This document shows, piece after piece, positions 18,354 through 26,142 of a stretch of DNA of 35,447 nt. Numbering within the stretch: the first letter of the stretch is position 1; every line of letters starts with the position of its first letter. This DNA is from Bacteroidales bacterium (GTDB lineage: Bacteria; Bacteroidota; Bacteroidia; Bacteroidales; VadinHA17). The translations under genes were made by a program, and so were the position numbers. The stretch spans positions 1 to 35,447 of the forward strand of contig JANTGF010000043.1 of NCBI GenBank assembly GCA_024763075.1, in the 5' to 3' direction. Under the pieces are notes generated by a model. It saw only the letters and a program-made list of their open reading frames with translations. It did no database searches and was not told where the DNA came from.

Positions 18354-19694
18354 ATGAAAAAACCATCCTCAAGAAGAGAATTTGTAAAAAAAACCGCACT
18401 GGGATCTGCTGCCATCACTATGGGTGCAACTGGCTTTTCCGCAGAAAGCTACCGTAGAATAATAGGCGCAAACGACCGTTTAACCGTCGCAATGGTTGGC
18501 TGCGGAAGAAGAATCCCGGCTTATTTTGCCCCTCTTGCAAAAAATAAAGACAATGTTACAGTGGCCTATATCTGTGATGTGATGAAAAGCAGAAGAGAGA
18601 AGGCTGCGAAAAGATTTAAAGAAGAAGTAGGTTATAACCCCGTCCTGGAAAGTGACTTCAGAAAAGCACTGGACGATAAAAAAGTAGATGCCATTTTTAA
18701 TGCTACACCTGATCACTGGCATGCACCGGGAACATGGATGGCAATGGAAGCCGGGAAACATGTTTACGTTGAAAAACCCTTGTCCCATAACCCTGAGGAA
18801 AGCGAAATTTTGCTGAAATACCTGAAAAAATATAAAAGGGTAGCACAAATGGGAAACCAGCAGAGATCGGCTCCTGATTCCATTGAAATCATCCGGCAGA
18901 TTCATAACGGGGTGATCGGGAATCCATATCTGGCCGTAGCTTTCTATTCAAATTCCAGGGGACGGGTGAAAAATCCCGAACCTGTGGCTCCTCCTGAAGG
19001 ACTGGACTGGGATCTGTTCCAGGGCCCCTCTCCCAGAACACAGTATATGGATATCTATTTTGATTATAACTGGCATTGGTTCTGGACATTCGGTACAGCT
19101 GAAACCGGGAATAATGCCACTCACGAACTAGATATCGGAAGATGGGCATTGCAGGTGGATTTTCCGGAAGAAGTGTTCGTAAATGCTGCGAAGAATCATT
19201 TTGTTGACGATGGATGGACAATGTATGATACCATGGATGCTACTTTTAAATTTGAAGGGGGCAAGACCATTAAATGGGATGGAAAAAGCAGAAACGGATA
19301 CAGCACTTACGGTGGTGGACGTGGCACCATAATTTATGGCACGGAAGGGTCAGTTTATGTGGACCGGGGCGGATGGAAGCTGTTTGACAGGAAAGGCAAA
19401 CAGGTGAAAGACAGCAAATCGGATCTAGGTGAAGGCGGAACTGCCCTTGGAGGTGGCGGTGGTATGACTACCCTGCACGTGGAAAACTTTTTTAATTCAA
19501 TTCGGGGAAAAGATAAATTACATTCACCCATTGACGAGGGAGGAAAGAGTACTTTACTCTGTCACCTCGGAAATATAGCCAGCCGCACCGGTAAAACATT
19601 ATATTGTGACCCGAAAAACGGTCATATCAAAGATGAAGAGGCCATGCAACTCTGGGGACGTACCTACGAACCAGGCTGGGGCCCGAAAATCTAG
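18354..19694 (+). CDS. Tat-exported Gfo/Idh/MocA family oxidoreductase
   Basis: A 446-residue NAD(P)-dependent sugar oxidoreductase. The chosen ATG gives a twin-arginine signal (SRREFVKKTALGSAA, residues 6-20), so the protein should be exported folded with its cofactor. The Rossmann motif VAMVGCGRR lies at 45-53, the family's TPDHWHA at 118-124, and the cofactor/catalytic Lys in EKPLS at 140-144. THELDIGRWAL further on is typical of the larger members. Its place after a DUF1080 protein fits the 3-keto-glycoside pathway, in which the oxidoreductase oxidises C3 of a sugar and the DUF1080 enzyme cleaves it. GH109-type enzymes share this architecture and are an alternative. Confidence 0.9.
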   Translation: MKKPSSRREFVKKTALGSAAITMGATGFSAESYRRIIGANDRLTVAMVGCGRRIPAYFAPLAKNKDNVTVAYICDVMKSRREKAAKRFKEEVGYNPVLESDFRKALDDKKVDAIFNATPDHWHAPGTWMAMEAGKHVYVEKPLSHNPEESEILLKYLKKYKRVAQMGNQQRSAPDSIEIIRQIHNGVIGNPYLAVAFYSNSRGRVKNPEPVAPPEGLDWDLFQGPSPRTQYMDIYFDYNWHWFWTFGTAETGNNATHELDIGRWALQVDFPEEVFVNAAKNHFVDDGWTMYDTMDATFKFEGGKTIKWDGKSRNGYSTYGGGRGTIIYGTEGSVYVDRGGWKLFDRKGKQVKDSKSDLGEGGTALGGGGGMTTLHVENFFNSIRGKDKLHSPIDEGGKSTLLCHLGNIASRTGKTLYCDPKNGHIKDEEAMQLWGRTYEPGWGPKI

Positions 19695-19738
19695 TGTCAA
19701 TTCATATTTAGGGATTTTTTAGTAAACGCTATTTAGTC

Positions 19739-19820
19739 TGTCATTTCGAACCTGAGGTACGATGGTGAGAAATCTTCTTTAATTCTACGATTTCTCAGTC
19801 ATACTTCTTTTGAAATAACA
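19739..19820. repeat. Dispersed palindromic element, copy A
   Basis: Starts TGTCATTTCGAACCTGAGGT and includes GGTGAGAAATCTTCTTTAAT and TTTCTCAGTCAT, ending TTGAAATAACA, an imperfect reverse complement of its start. A second copy lies at 21347-21480. The ends resemble the TGTCATTTCGAA elements seen in many Bacteroidota intergenic regions (from memory). The two copies flank the lipoprotein gene at 19903-21090. Confidence 0.7.
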
Positions 19821-19902
19821 AATAGTTAGGCCATAATGTTTTTAACTTAACGCTGGAATAAAATAAAAGTAAAAAACGATTTGCCTTGCTTTTTTTAAGC
19901 TT

Positions 19903-21090
19903 CTAATTTACAGTAATTTCTTTGGTCCAGCTTGGGTCCACATCTTCATTTTCAAATACAAAGAGACGGGTGATGTTTGACCATGAACTATCCTGGTAAC
20001 TTTCAAACATTATTTCGAAATCAATTTCTCCGGTTCGGGTTGAGGTAAAGATTCTTGAACTGTCATTATCATTCCAGTCGGTATATTCCCATCCCGTATT
20101 ATCCTGGAATACAGGGAAAAACCAATTATGGCCACTTATTTTAACTTTCAGGTTCATACCCTCCGGAAGAATTGCCTTCATTGAATAAGTCCCGGCCGGA
20201 TAATCTGTTTTCTCCCTGTCAAGGATATTTAAACCATATTTGCCCGTTGCCGGATATTTAATAAATCCGGTGAATTCGAACTCCGTATTTTCGATAAACT
20301 GAGTGACAAATTTTTCAAACTCAGGAATGACAAGCTCAAGGCCTAATGTTTCATACCTGTCTTCCAGGTTGGTACGTATTTTATCCGGTTTGATGGCTCT
20401 GGCATTGTTTATAAGAATCGTACCCAATGACTTACTGTCCAGAATTCCATCTTCTCTTATATCCGTACTTATATTTGCAAGCAACTCGGATAAATCAGAA
20501 ACAGAAAGATATCCCTGCAAAATTACTGAAACCGCCAGTAAAACGGCATTGTCATCACCGGGCTTTGAGATGTCAAGCAGTTCTGAGGGTGCAATATCAT
20601 CTTTATTAATTTCAAAGATGGAGAGAATCTCTTTTTGGGCCTGATTCTTGGCAGCCAAAAAGTCACTTCCGTTTGAAACCAGATAATCAACCCGGCTTTT
20701 TTCAAGATTTGATAACACATTAACATTCAGACTGCTTTTGTCCGCCAGATCAGACAATGCAAACAAAGTCAGCTGAGCAGTTGAATTTTCATTATTTACT
20801 TCATCAAAATAAAACCCGTCCGCTTTAAGTTCAACGTATGGAGAAGTCAATTCTACATTCTTTATTTCAAAACTGCCTTTATTGTCAAGAATCTGTGACG
20901 AAAAATTTCTTCCGGTTGGTACAAGATCCTTTGTTAATTCGGATATGGTGATTGCCGTTCCATTTAAGTACGGTCCTTTTTGAATATAACCATTTATTTT
21001 TTCGTATGATAAACCAGGATTGTTATTTTCTTCACAGGAAACAGCTATTAGTATCAATCCTAATACCGTGAATAACTTTAAGTATTTCAT
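19903..21090 (-). CDS. Unrecognised lipoprotein
   Basis: A 395-residue protein that I cannot place in a family. It has a lipoprotein signal peptide (MKYLKLFTVLGLILIAVSC, lipid on Cys19) followed by an acidic linker (EENNNPG), which in Bacteroidota can mean export to the outer membrane. Residues 33-100 look like a beta-sandwich of the carboxypeptidase-regulatory-like type (INGYIQKGPYLNGTAITI, then SFEIKNVELTSPYVELKADG). A helical middle part (about 110-260) and a beta-rich C-terminal part (about 270-395, many aromatic residues) follow. It is alone on its strand, convergent with the oxidoreductase gene, and flanked by two copies of one palindromic repeat. It is most likely a surface or periplasmic binding lipoprotein, but its role is unknown. 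Confidence 0.75.
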   Translation of the reverse strand: MKYLKLFTVLGLILIAVSCEENNNPGLSYEKINGYIQKGPYLNGTAITISELTKDLVPTGRNFSSQILDNKGSFEIKNVELTSPYVELKADGFYFDEVNNENSTAQLTLFALSDLADKSSLNVNVLSNLEKSRVDYLVSNGSDFLAAKNQAQKEILSIFEINKDDIAPSELLDISKPGDDNAVLLAVSVILQGYLSVSDLSELLANISTDIREDGILDSKSLGTILINNARAIKPDKIRTNLEDRYETLGLELVIPEFEKFVTQFIENTEFEFTGFIKYPATGKYGLNILDREKTDYPAGTYSMKAILPEGMNLKVKISGHNWFFPVFQDNTGWEYTDWNDNDSSRIFTSTRTGEIDFEIMFESYQDSSWSNITRLFVFENEDVDPSWTKEITVN

Positions 21091-21539
21091 CGTCTGAATA
21101 TTTATCTCTTAAAAAAAGCATTAAATCATGTGTAAACTATCATATGTTTGCCTCAGGACCAGCTCATCCTTTTCAAGGGGCAATATAATTCTATACTAAT
21201 GTACAAAATTTTCAGTTTATAAAAAATTAAACAGCGGAGTAATCGGGTATTTTTTAATAAATTATTCCTGTCTTTTCAAGCTGGAAAATAAATTAGCGAC
21301 AGGCATTTCCTTGCGCCGGTATTTCAGTGTCAAATCATATTAAACCGGTCATTTCGAACCTGAGGTATGATGGTGAGAAATCTTCTTTAATACTCCGACT
21401 TCTCAGTCATGCTTCCCTGCCTGCATCGCCTTCGCACAGCTATGGCAGAGCAAGGCCGGTAGGCAAGCTTCGGAATGACAAATATAGCAGCCTGCCCCGG
21501 GTTTTCAGGGTAGATCGCTGACATTATGGACAGACACTT
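21091..21539. other. Intergenic gap with repeat copy B
   Basis: An AT-rich 449-bp space upstream of the lipoprotein gene and downstream of trpB (both on the minus strand). Its main content is the palindromic element at 21347-21480. I see no gene, no clear promoter with both boxes, and no clear terminator for trpB. Confidence 0.6.
21347..21480. repeat. Dispersed palindromic element, copy B, with nested insert
   Basis: The first 75 bases match copy A at 19739 closely (CATTTCGAACCTGAGGTA, GATGGTGAGAAATCTTCTTTAA, TTCTCAGTCAT). The right end (GCTTCGGAATGACA) pairs with the left end. Between them sits about 50 bp not present in copy A (CCCTGCCTGCATCGCC to CCGGTAGGCAAG) that itself looks like another GC-rich repeat, so one repeat seems nested in another. 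Confidence 0.7.
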
Positions 21540-22751
21540 CTATTTAGGATTTTCAGGTAAACCGTACTCATCCACCACAAAATCAATATCCTTATCCCCG
21601 CGCCCGCTTAAATTCACCAGAATGGATTTTTGCGGATACTTTTGGGCCAGTTTAAGTGCATAAGCTACGGCATGGGCACTTTCCAGGGCAGGAATGATTC
21701 CCTCAAGGCGGCTTAATTCATAAAAAGCATCAATGGCTTCCTTGTCGGTAATGGTATCGTATTTTACCTTTTTTAAATCCTTGAGCATGCTGTGCTCCGG
21801 TCCCACACCCGGATAATCCAATCCGCTGGCCACAGAATAAACAGGAGCAGGTTCTCCCTTTTCATCCTGCAACAAATAACATTTGAAACCATGAATAACG
21901 CCGGGTTTTCCCAAAGTCATAGTAGCTGCATGTTCTCCCGGTTCAAGAGATCTTCCGGAAGGTTCCACACCGTATATTTCACATTCATCATCCTCCAGAA
22001 AAGCTGAAAATAAGCCCATGGCATTGCTTCCTCCACCCACACAGGCAACTACTTTGTCTGGCAATTCACCTGTCATTTCATAAAACTGTTCTCTGGCTTC
22101 AATACCAACTACTCTCTGGAAGTCACGCACCATCATTGGAAACGGATGAGGGCCCACAACAGAACCAATACAATAAAGTGAAGTGACAGGATCAGCCACA
22201 TAGGCATTGAAAGCAGAGTCAACGGCTTCCTTCAGGGTTTTCAGTCCTTCAGAAACAGGAACAACCTTCGCTCCCAAGATTTCCATTCTTACCACATTGG
22301 GGTGTTCCTTGACAATATCTACTTCTCCCATATGAATTTCACATTCCAGACCAAAATAGGCTGCTGCAGTGGCAAGGGCAACCCCATGCTGACCGGCTCC
22401 GGTTTCTGCAATAAGTTTCTTTTTTCCAAGATGTTTTGCCAGAAGCGCTTCTCCCATACAGTGATTCAGTTTATGTGCACCGGAATGGTTTAAATCCTCC
22501 CGTTTCATATAGATTCTTCCGCCATATTTATCGGAGAGCCGGTTGCAAAAATATACAGGTGTAGGCCTGCCCTGATAATGCTTGCGGATGCTTCTGAGTT
22601 CTGAAATAAAGTTGTGTGATTTACTGATAGAAAAATAAGCCTGAGTTATATTTTTCATTTCCGTTTCAAGTACCGGAGGTAAAAACGCTCCGCCATACTC
22701 TTCAAAATATCCATTTTCATTCGGATATTTCTTAAAATAATTTTCTGACAT
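21540..22751 (-). CDS. trpB: Tryptophan synthase beta chain
   Basis: A 403-residue PLP enzyme that condenses indole with L-serine to tryptophan. Visible motifs: the PLP lysine Lys94 in [11 protein letters not shown] (usual form HTGAHKINN), catalytic Glu116 in AETGAGQHG, the phosphate-binding loop GGGSNAMG at 239-246, [12 protein letters not shown] at 350-361, and SGRGDKD at 382-388. No trpA or other trp gene lies next to it, so it may act as a stand-alone subunit, or its partner lies elsewhere. Small changes at usually conserved places (Ser for Thr, Leu-Asn-His for Ile-Asn-Asn, FPMM for YPTM) point to a divergent branch. It is divergent from the Crp-family gene. Function is near certain; the sub-class is not. 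Confidence 0.95.
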   Translation of the reverse strand: MSENYFKKYPNENGYFEEYGGAFLPPVLETEMKNITQAYFSISKSHNFISELRSIRKHYQGRPTPVYFCNRLSDKYGGRIYMKREDLNHSGAHKLNHCMGEALLAKHLGKKKLIAETGAGQHGVALATAAAYFGLECEIHMGEVDIVKEHPNVVRMEILGAKVVPVSEGLKTLKEAVDSAFNAYVADPVTSLYCIGSVVGPHPFPMMVRDFQRVVGIEAREQFYEMTGELPDKVVACVGGGSNAMGLFSAFLEDDECEIYGVEPSGRSLEPGEHAATMTLGKPGVIHGFKCYLLQDEKGEPAPVYSVASGLDYPGVGPEHSMLKDLKKVKYDTITDKEAIDAFYELSRLEGIIPALESAHAVAYALKLAQKYPQKSILVNLSGRGDKDIDFVVDEYGLPENPK

Positions 22752-22958
22752 AATGTTCCAAAGTTTTTATTAATGAAAGGGTAAAATTAAAAAATAATCC
22801 CGGGATTTTTGCAATCATCTGAATTAATGTATGAAAACAAAACGAAGGAAAGGAAAAATATGCAGTAAAAACGCTGTTTTTTTCGTAATTTCGCTTGAAA
22901 ACAGAATGGGGTTTGTTCCCCTGGTTTGAATGATTCAGCAATAAAGAGTATTGAATAA

Positions 22959-23585
22959 ATGTCCGGTCACGCAAAAGCAGAAAAAGCACTTTCCTGGTTA
23001 AATCCTGAGCTGGTTTCAGAGATCATGGGATTTTCCATACTGAAAACGATTCCCCATGATATGGAAATCTTAAGGGAAGGCCAGTATGTGAAAGTGATCC
23101 CTTTGGTGGTGGATGGACTGATAAAAGTCTTTTCGAGGTACGAGGATAAGGAATTGCTCTTGTATTATATCAAACCAAATGAAAGCTGTATCATGTCTTT
23201 TGCCGCCAGCCTGAGGAACGAACCCAGCAGGGTTTTTGCGCTTACGGAAGAAGATACAACTGCTTTGCTGCTTCCGGTTGACAGGGTAGCCGGCTGGACA
23301 AAGGATTTCCCCGAGCTGAATTCCCTCTTCTTCCGCTTGTACAATCAGCGATACAGTGAACTTTTGGAAACCATTAATCATCTGTTGTTTGAAAAAATGG
23401 ACCGGCGTTTGTATTCTTATCTGAAAGAAAAGGCAGAGCTGACAAACAGAAATCCCGTAAAAATGTCTCACCGTCAGATAGCAAATGAGCTGGGAACCGC
23501 CAGGGAGGTGATTAGCCGGGTGATGAAGAAACTTGAAAATGAAGGGAAAGTGATGCAGCATACAAACAGCATCGAAATTCTGTAA
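22959..23585 (+). CDS. Crp/Fnr-family transcriptional regulator
   Basis: A 208-residue regulator with an N-terminal cyclic-nucleotide-binding-like beta-barrel (about 20-115, ILREGQYVKVIPLVVDGLIKVF), a long dimer helix (about 125-155) and a C-terminal winged helix (MSHRQIANELGTAREVISRV, about 163-185). The phosphate-binding cassette of cAMP-binding members is not recognisable, and only one Cys is present, so it is neither a clear CRP nor an FNR with an iron-sulfur cluster; its ligand is unknown. It is probably co-transcribed with the two small membrane proteins that follow. The 207-bp divergent space to trpB could hold sites for both. Confidence 0.9.
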   Translation: MSGHAKAEKALSWLNPELVSEIMGFSILKTIPHDMEILREGQYVKVIPLVVDGLIKVFSRYEDKELLLYYIKPNESCIMSFAASLRNEPSRVFALTEEDTTALLLPVDRVAGWTKDFPELNSLFFRLYNQRYSELLETINHLLFEKMDRRLYSYLKEKAELTNRNPVKMSHRQIANELGTAREVISRVMKKLENEGKVMQHTNSIEIL

Positions 23586-23646
23586 TGGTGACCATAGTCA
23601 CTGCAAGGCCTCCTGGGAACCTCTTTCTTTGTACAAAAGAATCAAA

Positions 23647-23739
23647 ATGAACAAGATCATAAAATTTATACTGGTTTGCCTGATCTGCCTGTCAGTTGTA
23701 ACCGGCATTGTTCTTTTGATTCAGTATTTGTCAAACTAA
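23647..23739 (+). CDS. Predicted 30-residue single-span membrane protein
   Basis: A small open frame encoding about 30 residues: MNKIIKF, then a hydrophobic segment with two Cys (ILVCLICLSVVTGIVLLI), then QYLSN. The positive N-terminus and one hydrophobic helix suggest a small membrane protein. It fits between the Crp-family gene (61 bp before) and the DUF2892 gene (13 bp after) on the same strand. Evidence is only this shape and spacing, so the call is moderate. Confidence 0.5.
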   Translation: MNKIIKFILVCLICLSVVTGIVLLIQYLSN

Positions 23740-23752
23740 TTTATTTAAAGAT

Positions 23753-23965
23753 ATGAAAAAAAACATGGGAACCACCGACAAAATGATCAGATTGATCTTT
23801 GCTGCAGTCATTGCAGTTTTGTATTTTACAAATGTAATAAGCGGAACATTTGGTATTGTTTTACTGGTACTGGCCGGAGTATTCGTACTCACCAGCCTGG
23901 TAAGTTTTTGTCCGCTTTATGCACCATTCGGACTGAGTAGTTGTCCGGTGAAGGAAAAGGAATGA
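23753..23965 (+). CDS. DUF2892 (YgaP-like) membrane protein
   Basis: A 70-residue protein with two hydrophobic helices and the DUF2892 pattern: KNMGTTDKMIRLIFAAVIAVLYF, a short GTFG turn, the second helix, then SFCPLYAPFGLSSCP. The two Cys in the last segment are typical. The family is found alone or attached to rhodanese domains and is linked to sulfur or redox metabolism, though its exact role is unclear. Its position behind a Crp-family regulator suggests that the regulator controls it. An intrinsic terminator follows 26 bp after the stop. Confidence 0.85.
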   Translation: MKKNMGTTDKMIRLIFAAVIAVLYFTNVISGTFGIVLLVLAGVFVLTSLVSFCPLYAPFGLSSCPVKEKE

Positions 23966-23990
23966 TATCCGTATCCGGATTATTGAAAAG

Positions 23991-24023
23991 AAGGGGATGG
24001 GCTTTTAGGCTGATCCCTTTTTT
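23991..24023 (+). terminator. Intrinsic terminator after the DUF2892 gene
   Basis: AAGGGGAT pairs with ATCCCTTT (8 bp, one G-U pair) around a 14-nt loop and is followed by a T-run (TTTTTTG). Placed right after the small gene cluster 22959-23965. Confidence 0.65.
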
Positions 24024-24486
24024 GTTTTCCATGGAGGGACATGCAGGACGAAGGGAGGTTCGGTTAGTGTAAAATAATAAATAGAAAAAAATCCCTGAAG
24101 GGGATTAATATTTTAACCCGGGGCGAAACCCCGGGGATAAGGGAGACCGGAGAAAACCGGCGCACTGGCAGGTCCTGCATAAAGCTATTGTGCAGAGCAG
24201 CGCCGGAACGAAAGACGGTTTTTCCATGTCAGAAACAGAAATGCTCATTGTAATTTTTTCAGATTCCAGCAAATTATCATAAGCTTACAAATTGTTATAT
24301 ATTTATTTCAAAGTTCTCTTGCAAATAGAAATAGTATTTTAGTTTAGGTAATAGATGATAATTACTTAAATATCTATATATTATAACTATATAACTTAAA
24401 TGGAGATAAAACAAATATGACTATATATAACCACTGAGCGTAAGTGAAGAAAAATCATATACATTTTATTAGTACGGACTTTATTT
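24024..24486. other. Non-coding gap with two hairpins at the start of the AT-rich region
   Basis: No gene seen. Two GC-rich hairpins sit here: ATCCC/GGGAT at 24091-24105 and CCCGGGG/CCCCGGG at 24117-24135, together resembling intergenic elements of Bacteroidota. From about 24240 the sequence turns strongly AT-rich up to the antitoxin gene, marking the left edge of the accessory region. Confidence 0.6.
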
Positions 24487-24487
24487 G

Positions 24488-24495
24488 TATATTTG
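24488..24495 (+). promoter_or_regulatory. -7 box of the antitoxin-toxin operon
   Basis: TATATTTG is an exact match to the Bacteroidota -7 consensus TAnnTTTG, 21 bp before the ATG. A T-rich stretch (TTTT at 24464-24467) lies about 20 bp upstream, where the -33 element is expected. Confidence 0.6.
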
Positions 24496-24516
24496 CACGT
24501 ATAATTATAAATAATC

Positions 24517-24774
24517 ATGGACACGAAATTAACTTTGAAACTTGACAAATTTGTGATTGAGCAAGCAAAAAAATATGCCTCTTCACATAAAAGGAGTTTA
24601 TCAAGAATTATAGAATCTTACTTAAGATCATTGATTAATCGTGATAAAAATGACAATGAATCAGATATAGAAATTTCACCTTTTGTAAAAAGCATGTCGA
24701 CTGGTGTTAATATCCCTGCAGACCTTGACTATAAGTCTGAGATATTAAATCATTTAATTGATAAGCATAAATAG
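24517..24774 (+). CDS. Ribbon-helix-helix antitoxin (DUF6364-like)
   Basis: An 85-residue protein with an N-terminal ribbon-helix-helix fold: strand TKLTLKLD, then helices FVIEQAKKYASSHKRSLSRII and ESYLRSLI. The C-terminal part (from about 50) would wrap the toxin. The family is a DNA-binding antitoxin that also represses its own operon. It ends 2 bp before the PIN-domain gene, the usual antitoxin-then-toxin order. A strong -7 box lies just upstream. Confidence 0.85.
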   Translation: MDTKLTLKLDKFVIEQAKKYASSHKRSLSRIIESYLRSLINRDKNDNESDIEISPFVKSMSTGVNIPADLDYKSEILNHLIDKHK

Positions 24775-24776
24775 AC

Positions 24777-25190
24777 ATGAAATTATTTTGGGATACAAAC
24801 GTAATGCTAGACTTTCTGGGTGAACGTGATCCATTTTATATCTCAGCCGCAAAAATTGCGACTTTAGCAGACAAAAGAGAAGTTACGATCATCGCATCAG
24901 CATTATCTTATGCGACTATAACTTATTTCCTGACAAAATACGAAGGACTGGAAAAAACAAAAGATAAATTAAGAAAGTTTAAAGTAATATCTGAAATATG
25001 TGAGATAGACAAATTAATAATTGAAAAAGGTTTAAACTCGGACTTTTCAGACTTTGAAGATTCATTACAATATTATAGTGCATTGAGAACTGAATGTGAT
25101 ATAATAATTACCAGAAACGGAAAAGATTTTAAGAAATCTCAAATACCCGTAATGACACCTGATGAATTCCTAAATAGCATCAAGAAATAA
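24777..25190 (+). CDS. PIN-domain ribonuclease toxin (VapC-like)
   Basis: A 137-residue PIN-domain protein. It opens MKLFWDTNVMLDFL with acidic Asp6 and the conserved Asn8, then has FSDFEDSLQYYSA (Asp92, Asp95) and ITRNGKDF (Asp117), giving three of the four acidic metal-binding positions. The usual second acidic residue after ASALSYATI is not evident, a feature shared by some PIN subgroups. PIN toxins cleave RNA, often tRNA or rRNA; the target here is unknown. Translation is probably coupled to the antitoxin gene 2 bp upstream. Confidence 0.87.
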   Translation: MKLFWDTNVMLDFLGERDPFYISAAKIATLADKREVTIIASALSYATITYFLTKYEGLEKTKDKLRKFKVISEICEIDKLIIEKGLNSDFSDFEDSLQYYSALRTECDIIITRNGKDFKKSQIPVMTPDEFLNSIKK

Positions 25191-25244
25191 GCACCTACGC
25201 CCAACAAAAAATATAGTTTATGCCGTAACCTGTTGTAATACTGA

Positions 25245-25436
25245 GAGATAGAGTCTAAAAGAAAATTTGAGCAACTTGCAAAAATATTAGAAAGAACGCC
25301 ATCGGCTTTGGCTTGGAAACTTGTAATTTTTGCAAGCCTTGGTCCAAGTTTATAAGCAAGAGGAATAAAAGGAGCTCAAAATACAAGTAAGTTAGACAAA
25401 GAGGTTTGGGAAGAATTCTATAATAATTGGGAGAAC
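25245..25436 (+). pseudogene. Decayed N-terminal part of an HNH endonuclease gene
   Basis: In the frame of the HNH ORF at 25437, this segment still reads like the N-terminal half of the family: FEQLAKILERTPSALAWKL, then SLGPSL, a stop (TAA at 25353-25355), ARGIKGAQNTSKLDKEVW, then EEFYNNWENMAF, which runs into the ORF. TAA lies where homologues have a codon such as AAA (Lys). A second in-frame stop (TGA, 25242-25244) and the missing start region show further decay. The original gene probably encoded about 300 residues. Confidence 0.7.
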
Positions 25437-25919
25437 ATGGCTTTTAAGAGTGAAATGCTCCTTTATAAACGACGTCAACAGGAAATATCAAAGGAAGAGC
25501 AGGAAATTAAAGAGGGAAAAGAAAAAGAGCGAATAGTAAAAACCAGAGTAAACCAATCATTTTTTCGATCCACTTTGTTGGCTTCATACAATAACAAATG
25601 TTGTATTACTGGAATTTCTAATACAGAATTTTTGATTGCAAGTCATATTGTTCCTTGGTCAATTGATCACAATAACCGATTAAATCCACGAAATGGCATC
25701 TTGATAAATGCTTTACACGATAAAGCTTTTGAGTACGGCTACATAACTATTACTACAAACTATAAGGTTCTGGTTTGCAGTGAGCTTCTTAATTCTAGAG
25801 AGGGGCCATATAATGAATATTTCAAGAAAATCCATAGCCAGAATTTAATATTACCGACAAGATTTTTACCAGATGTAAAATTTCTAAAGTACCATAATCA
25901 TGAAAAATTCAAGGGTTAA
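25437..25919 (+). CDS. HNH endonuclease, C-terminal part of a decayed gene
   Basis: A 160-residue frame carrying an HNH_2-type nuclease domain: YNNKCCITGISNTEFLIASH, IVPWSIDHNNRLNPRNGIL, then INALHDKAFEYGYITI. The His, Asn and His of the motif are present, as are the two Cys. In intact relatives this lies at the end of a longer restriction-type endonuclease. Here the ATG at 25437 lies inside the homologous region (in NWENMAF), so the true gene begins further left and is broken by a stop at 25353. Whether this shorter protein is made is doubtful. It sits between the toxin-antitoxin pair and the AbiE pair, in the same AT-rich stretch. Confidence 0.65.
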   Translation: MAFKSEMLLYKRRQQEISKEEQEIKEGKEKERIVKTRVNQSFFRSTLLASYNNKCCITGISNTEFLIASHIVPWSIDHNNRLNPRNGILINALHDKAFEYGYITITTNYKVLVCSELLNSREGPYNEYFKKIHSQNLILPTRFLPDVKFLKYHNHEKFKG

Positions 25920-25953
25920 AATAAGTTATCTGTTTCGTGATGAAAGCATGGAT

Positions 25954-26019
25954 AATCCGGACTAAGCTGACCCCCTGAGTTTGAAATCTGCTTCACTATC
26001 CGGAGCATACTGCCCTCCT
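25954..26019. mobile_element. Possible IS21-family terminal-repeat remnant
   Basis: Two related 23-bp units, AATCCGGACTAAGCTGACCCCCT (25954-25976, given here in two parts: AATCCGGACTAAG and CTGACCCCCT) and TATCCGGAGCATACTGCCCTCCT (TATCCGGAGCATA, CTGCCCTCCT, about 25997-26019), lie about 45 bp apart. From memory such TCCGGA...CTGACCCCC repeats line the ends of IS21-type elements in Bacteroidota. No istA or istB gene is near, so only a solo end would remain. Confidence 0.35.
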
Positions 26020-26098
26020 TAAAAAGTGAATTTCAATTGCAGATGTGAACGCTGCCAAAATCCTTTCATTTTTAAAAAGTAAATTCTATTAAAATTCT

Positions 26099-26106
26099 TA
26101 TATTTG
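26099..26106 (+). promoter_or_regulatory. -7 box of the abiE operon
   Basis: TATATTTG matches the TAnnTTTG consensus exactly. Transcription would start around 26113, which rules out the in-frame upstream GTG at 26104 and supports the ATG at 26143 for AbiEi. Confidence 0.6.
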
Positions 26107-26116
26107 TGTCTGATTT

Positions 26117-26133
26117 GTGAGTTTAAAACTCAC
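26117..26133. promoter_or_regulatory. Palindromic operator candidate of the abiE operon
   Basis: GTGAGTTT A AAACTCAC is a perfect 8-bp inverted repeat around one base. It lies just after the -7 box and 9 bp before the AbiEi start. AbiEi proteins of known systems bind inverted repeats at their own promoter through a winged helix, so this is a natural candidate site; binding itself is inferred. Confidence 0.5.
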
Positions 26134-26142
26134 CATAAAGGC

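Noticed and set aside
19744-21358. TTCGAACC in the two palindromic elements as an attachment site matching the tRNA-Cys T loop
   Set aside because: Only eight bases match, part of a dispersed repeat; flanks differ from the tRNA.
21091-23000. T-box or tryptophan attenuator before trpB
   Set aside because: The space upstream of the trpB start shows no T-box sequence, Trp-rich leader or terminator pair.
26104-26142. Longer AbiEi start at the GTG 26104
   Set aside because: It overlaps the -7 box, so the transcript would begin after it.
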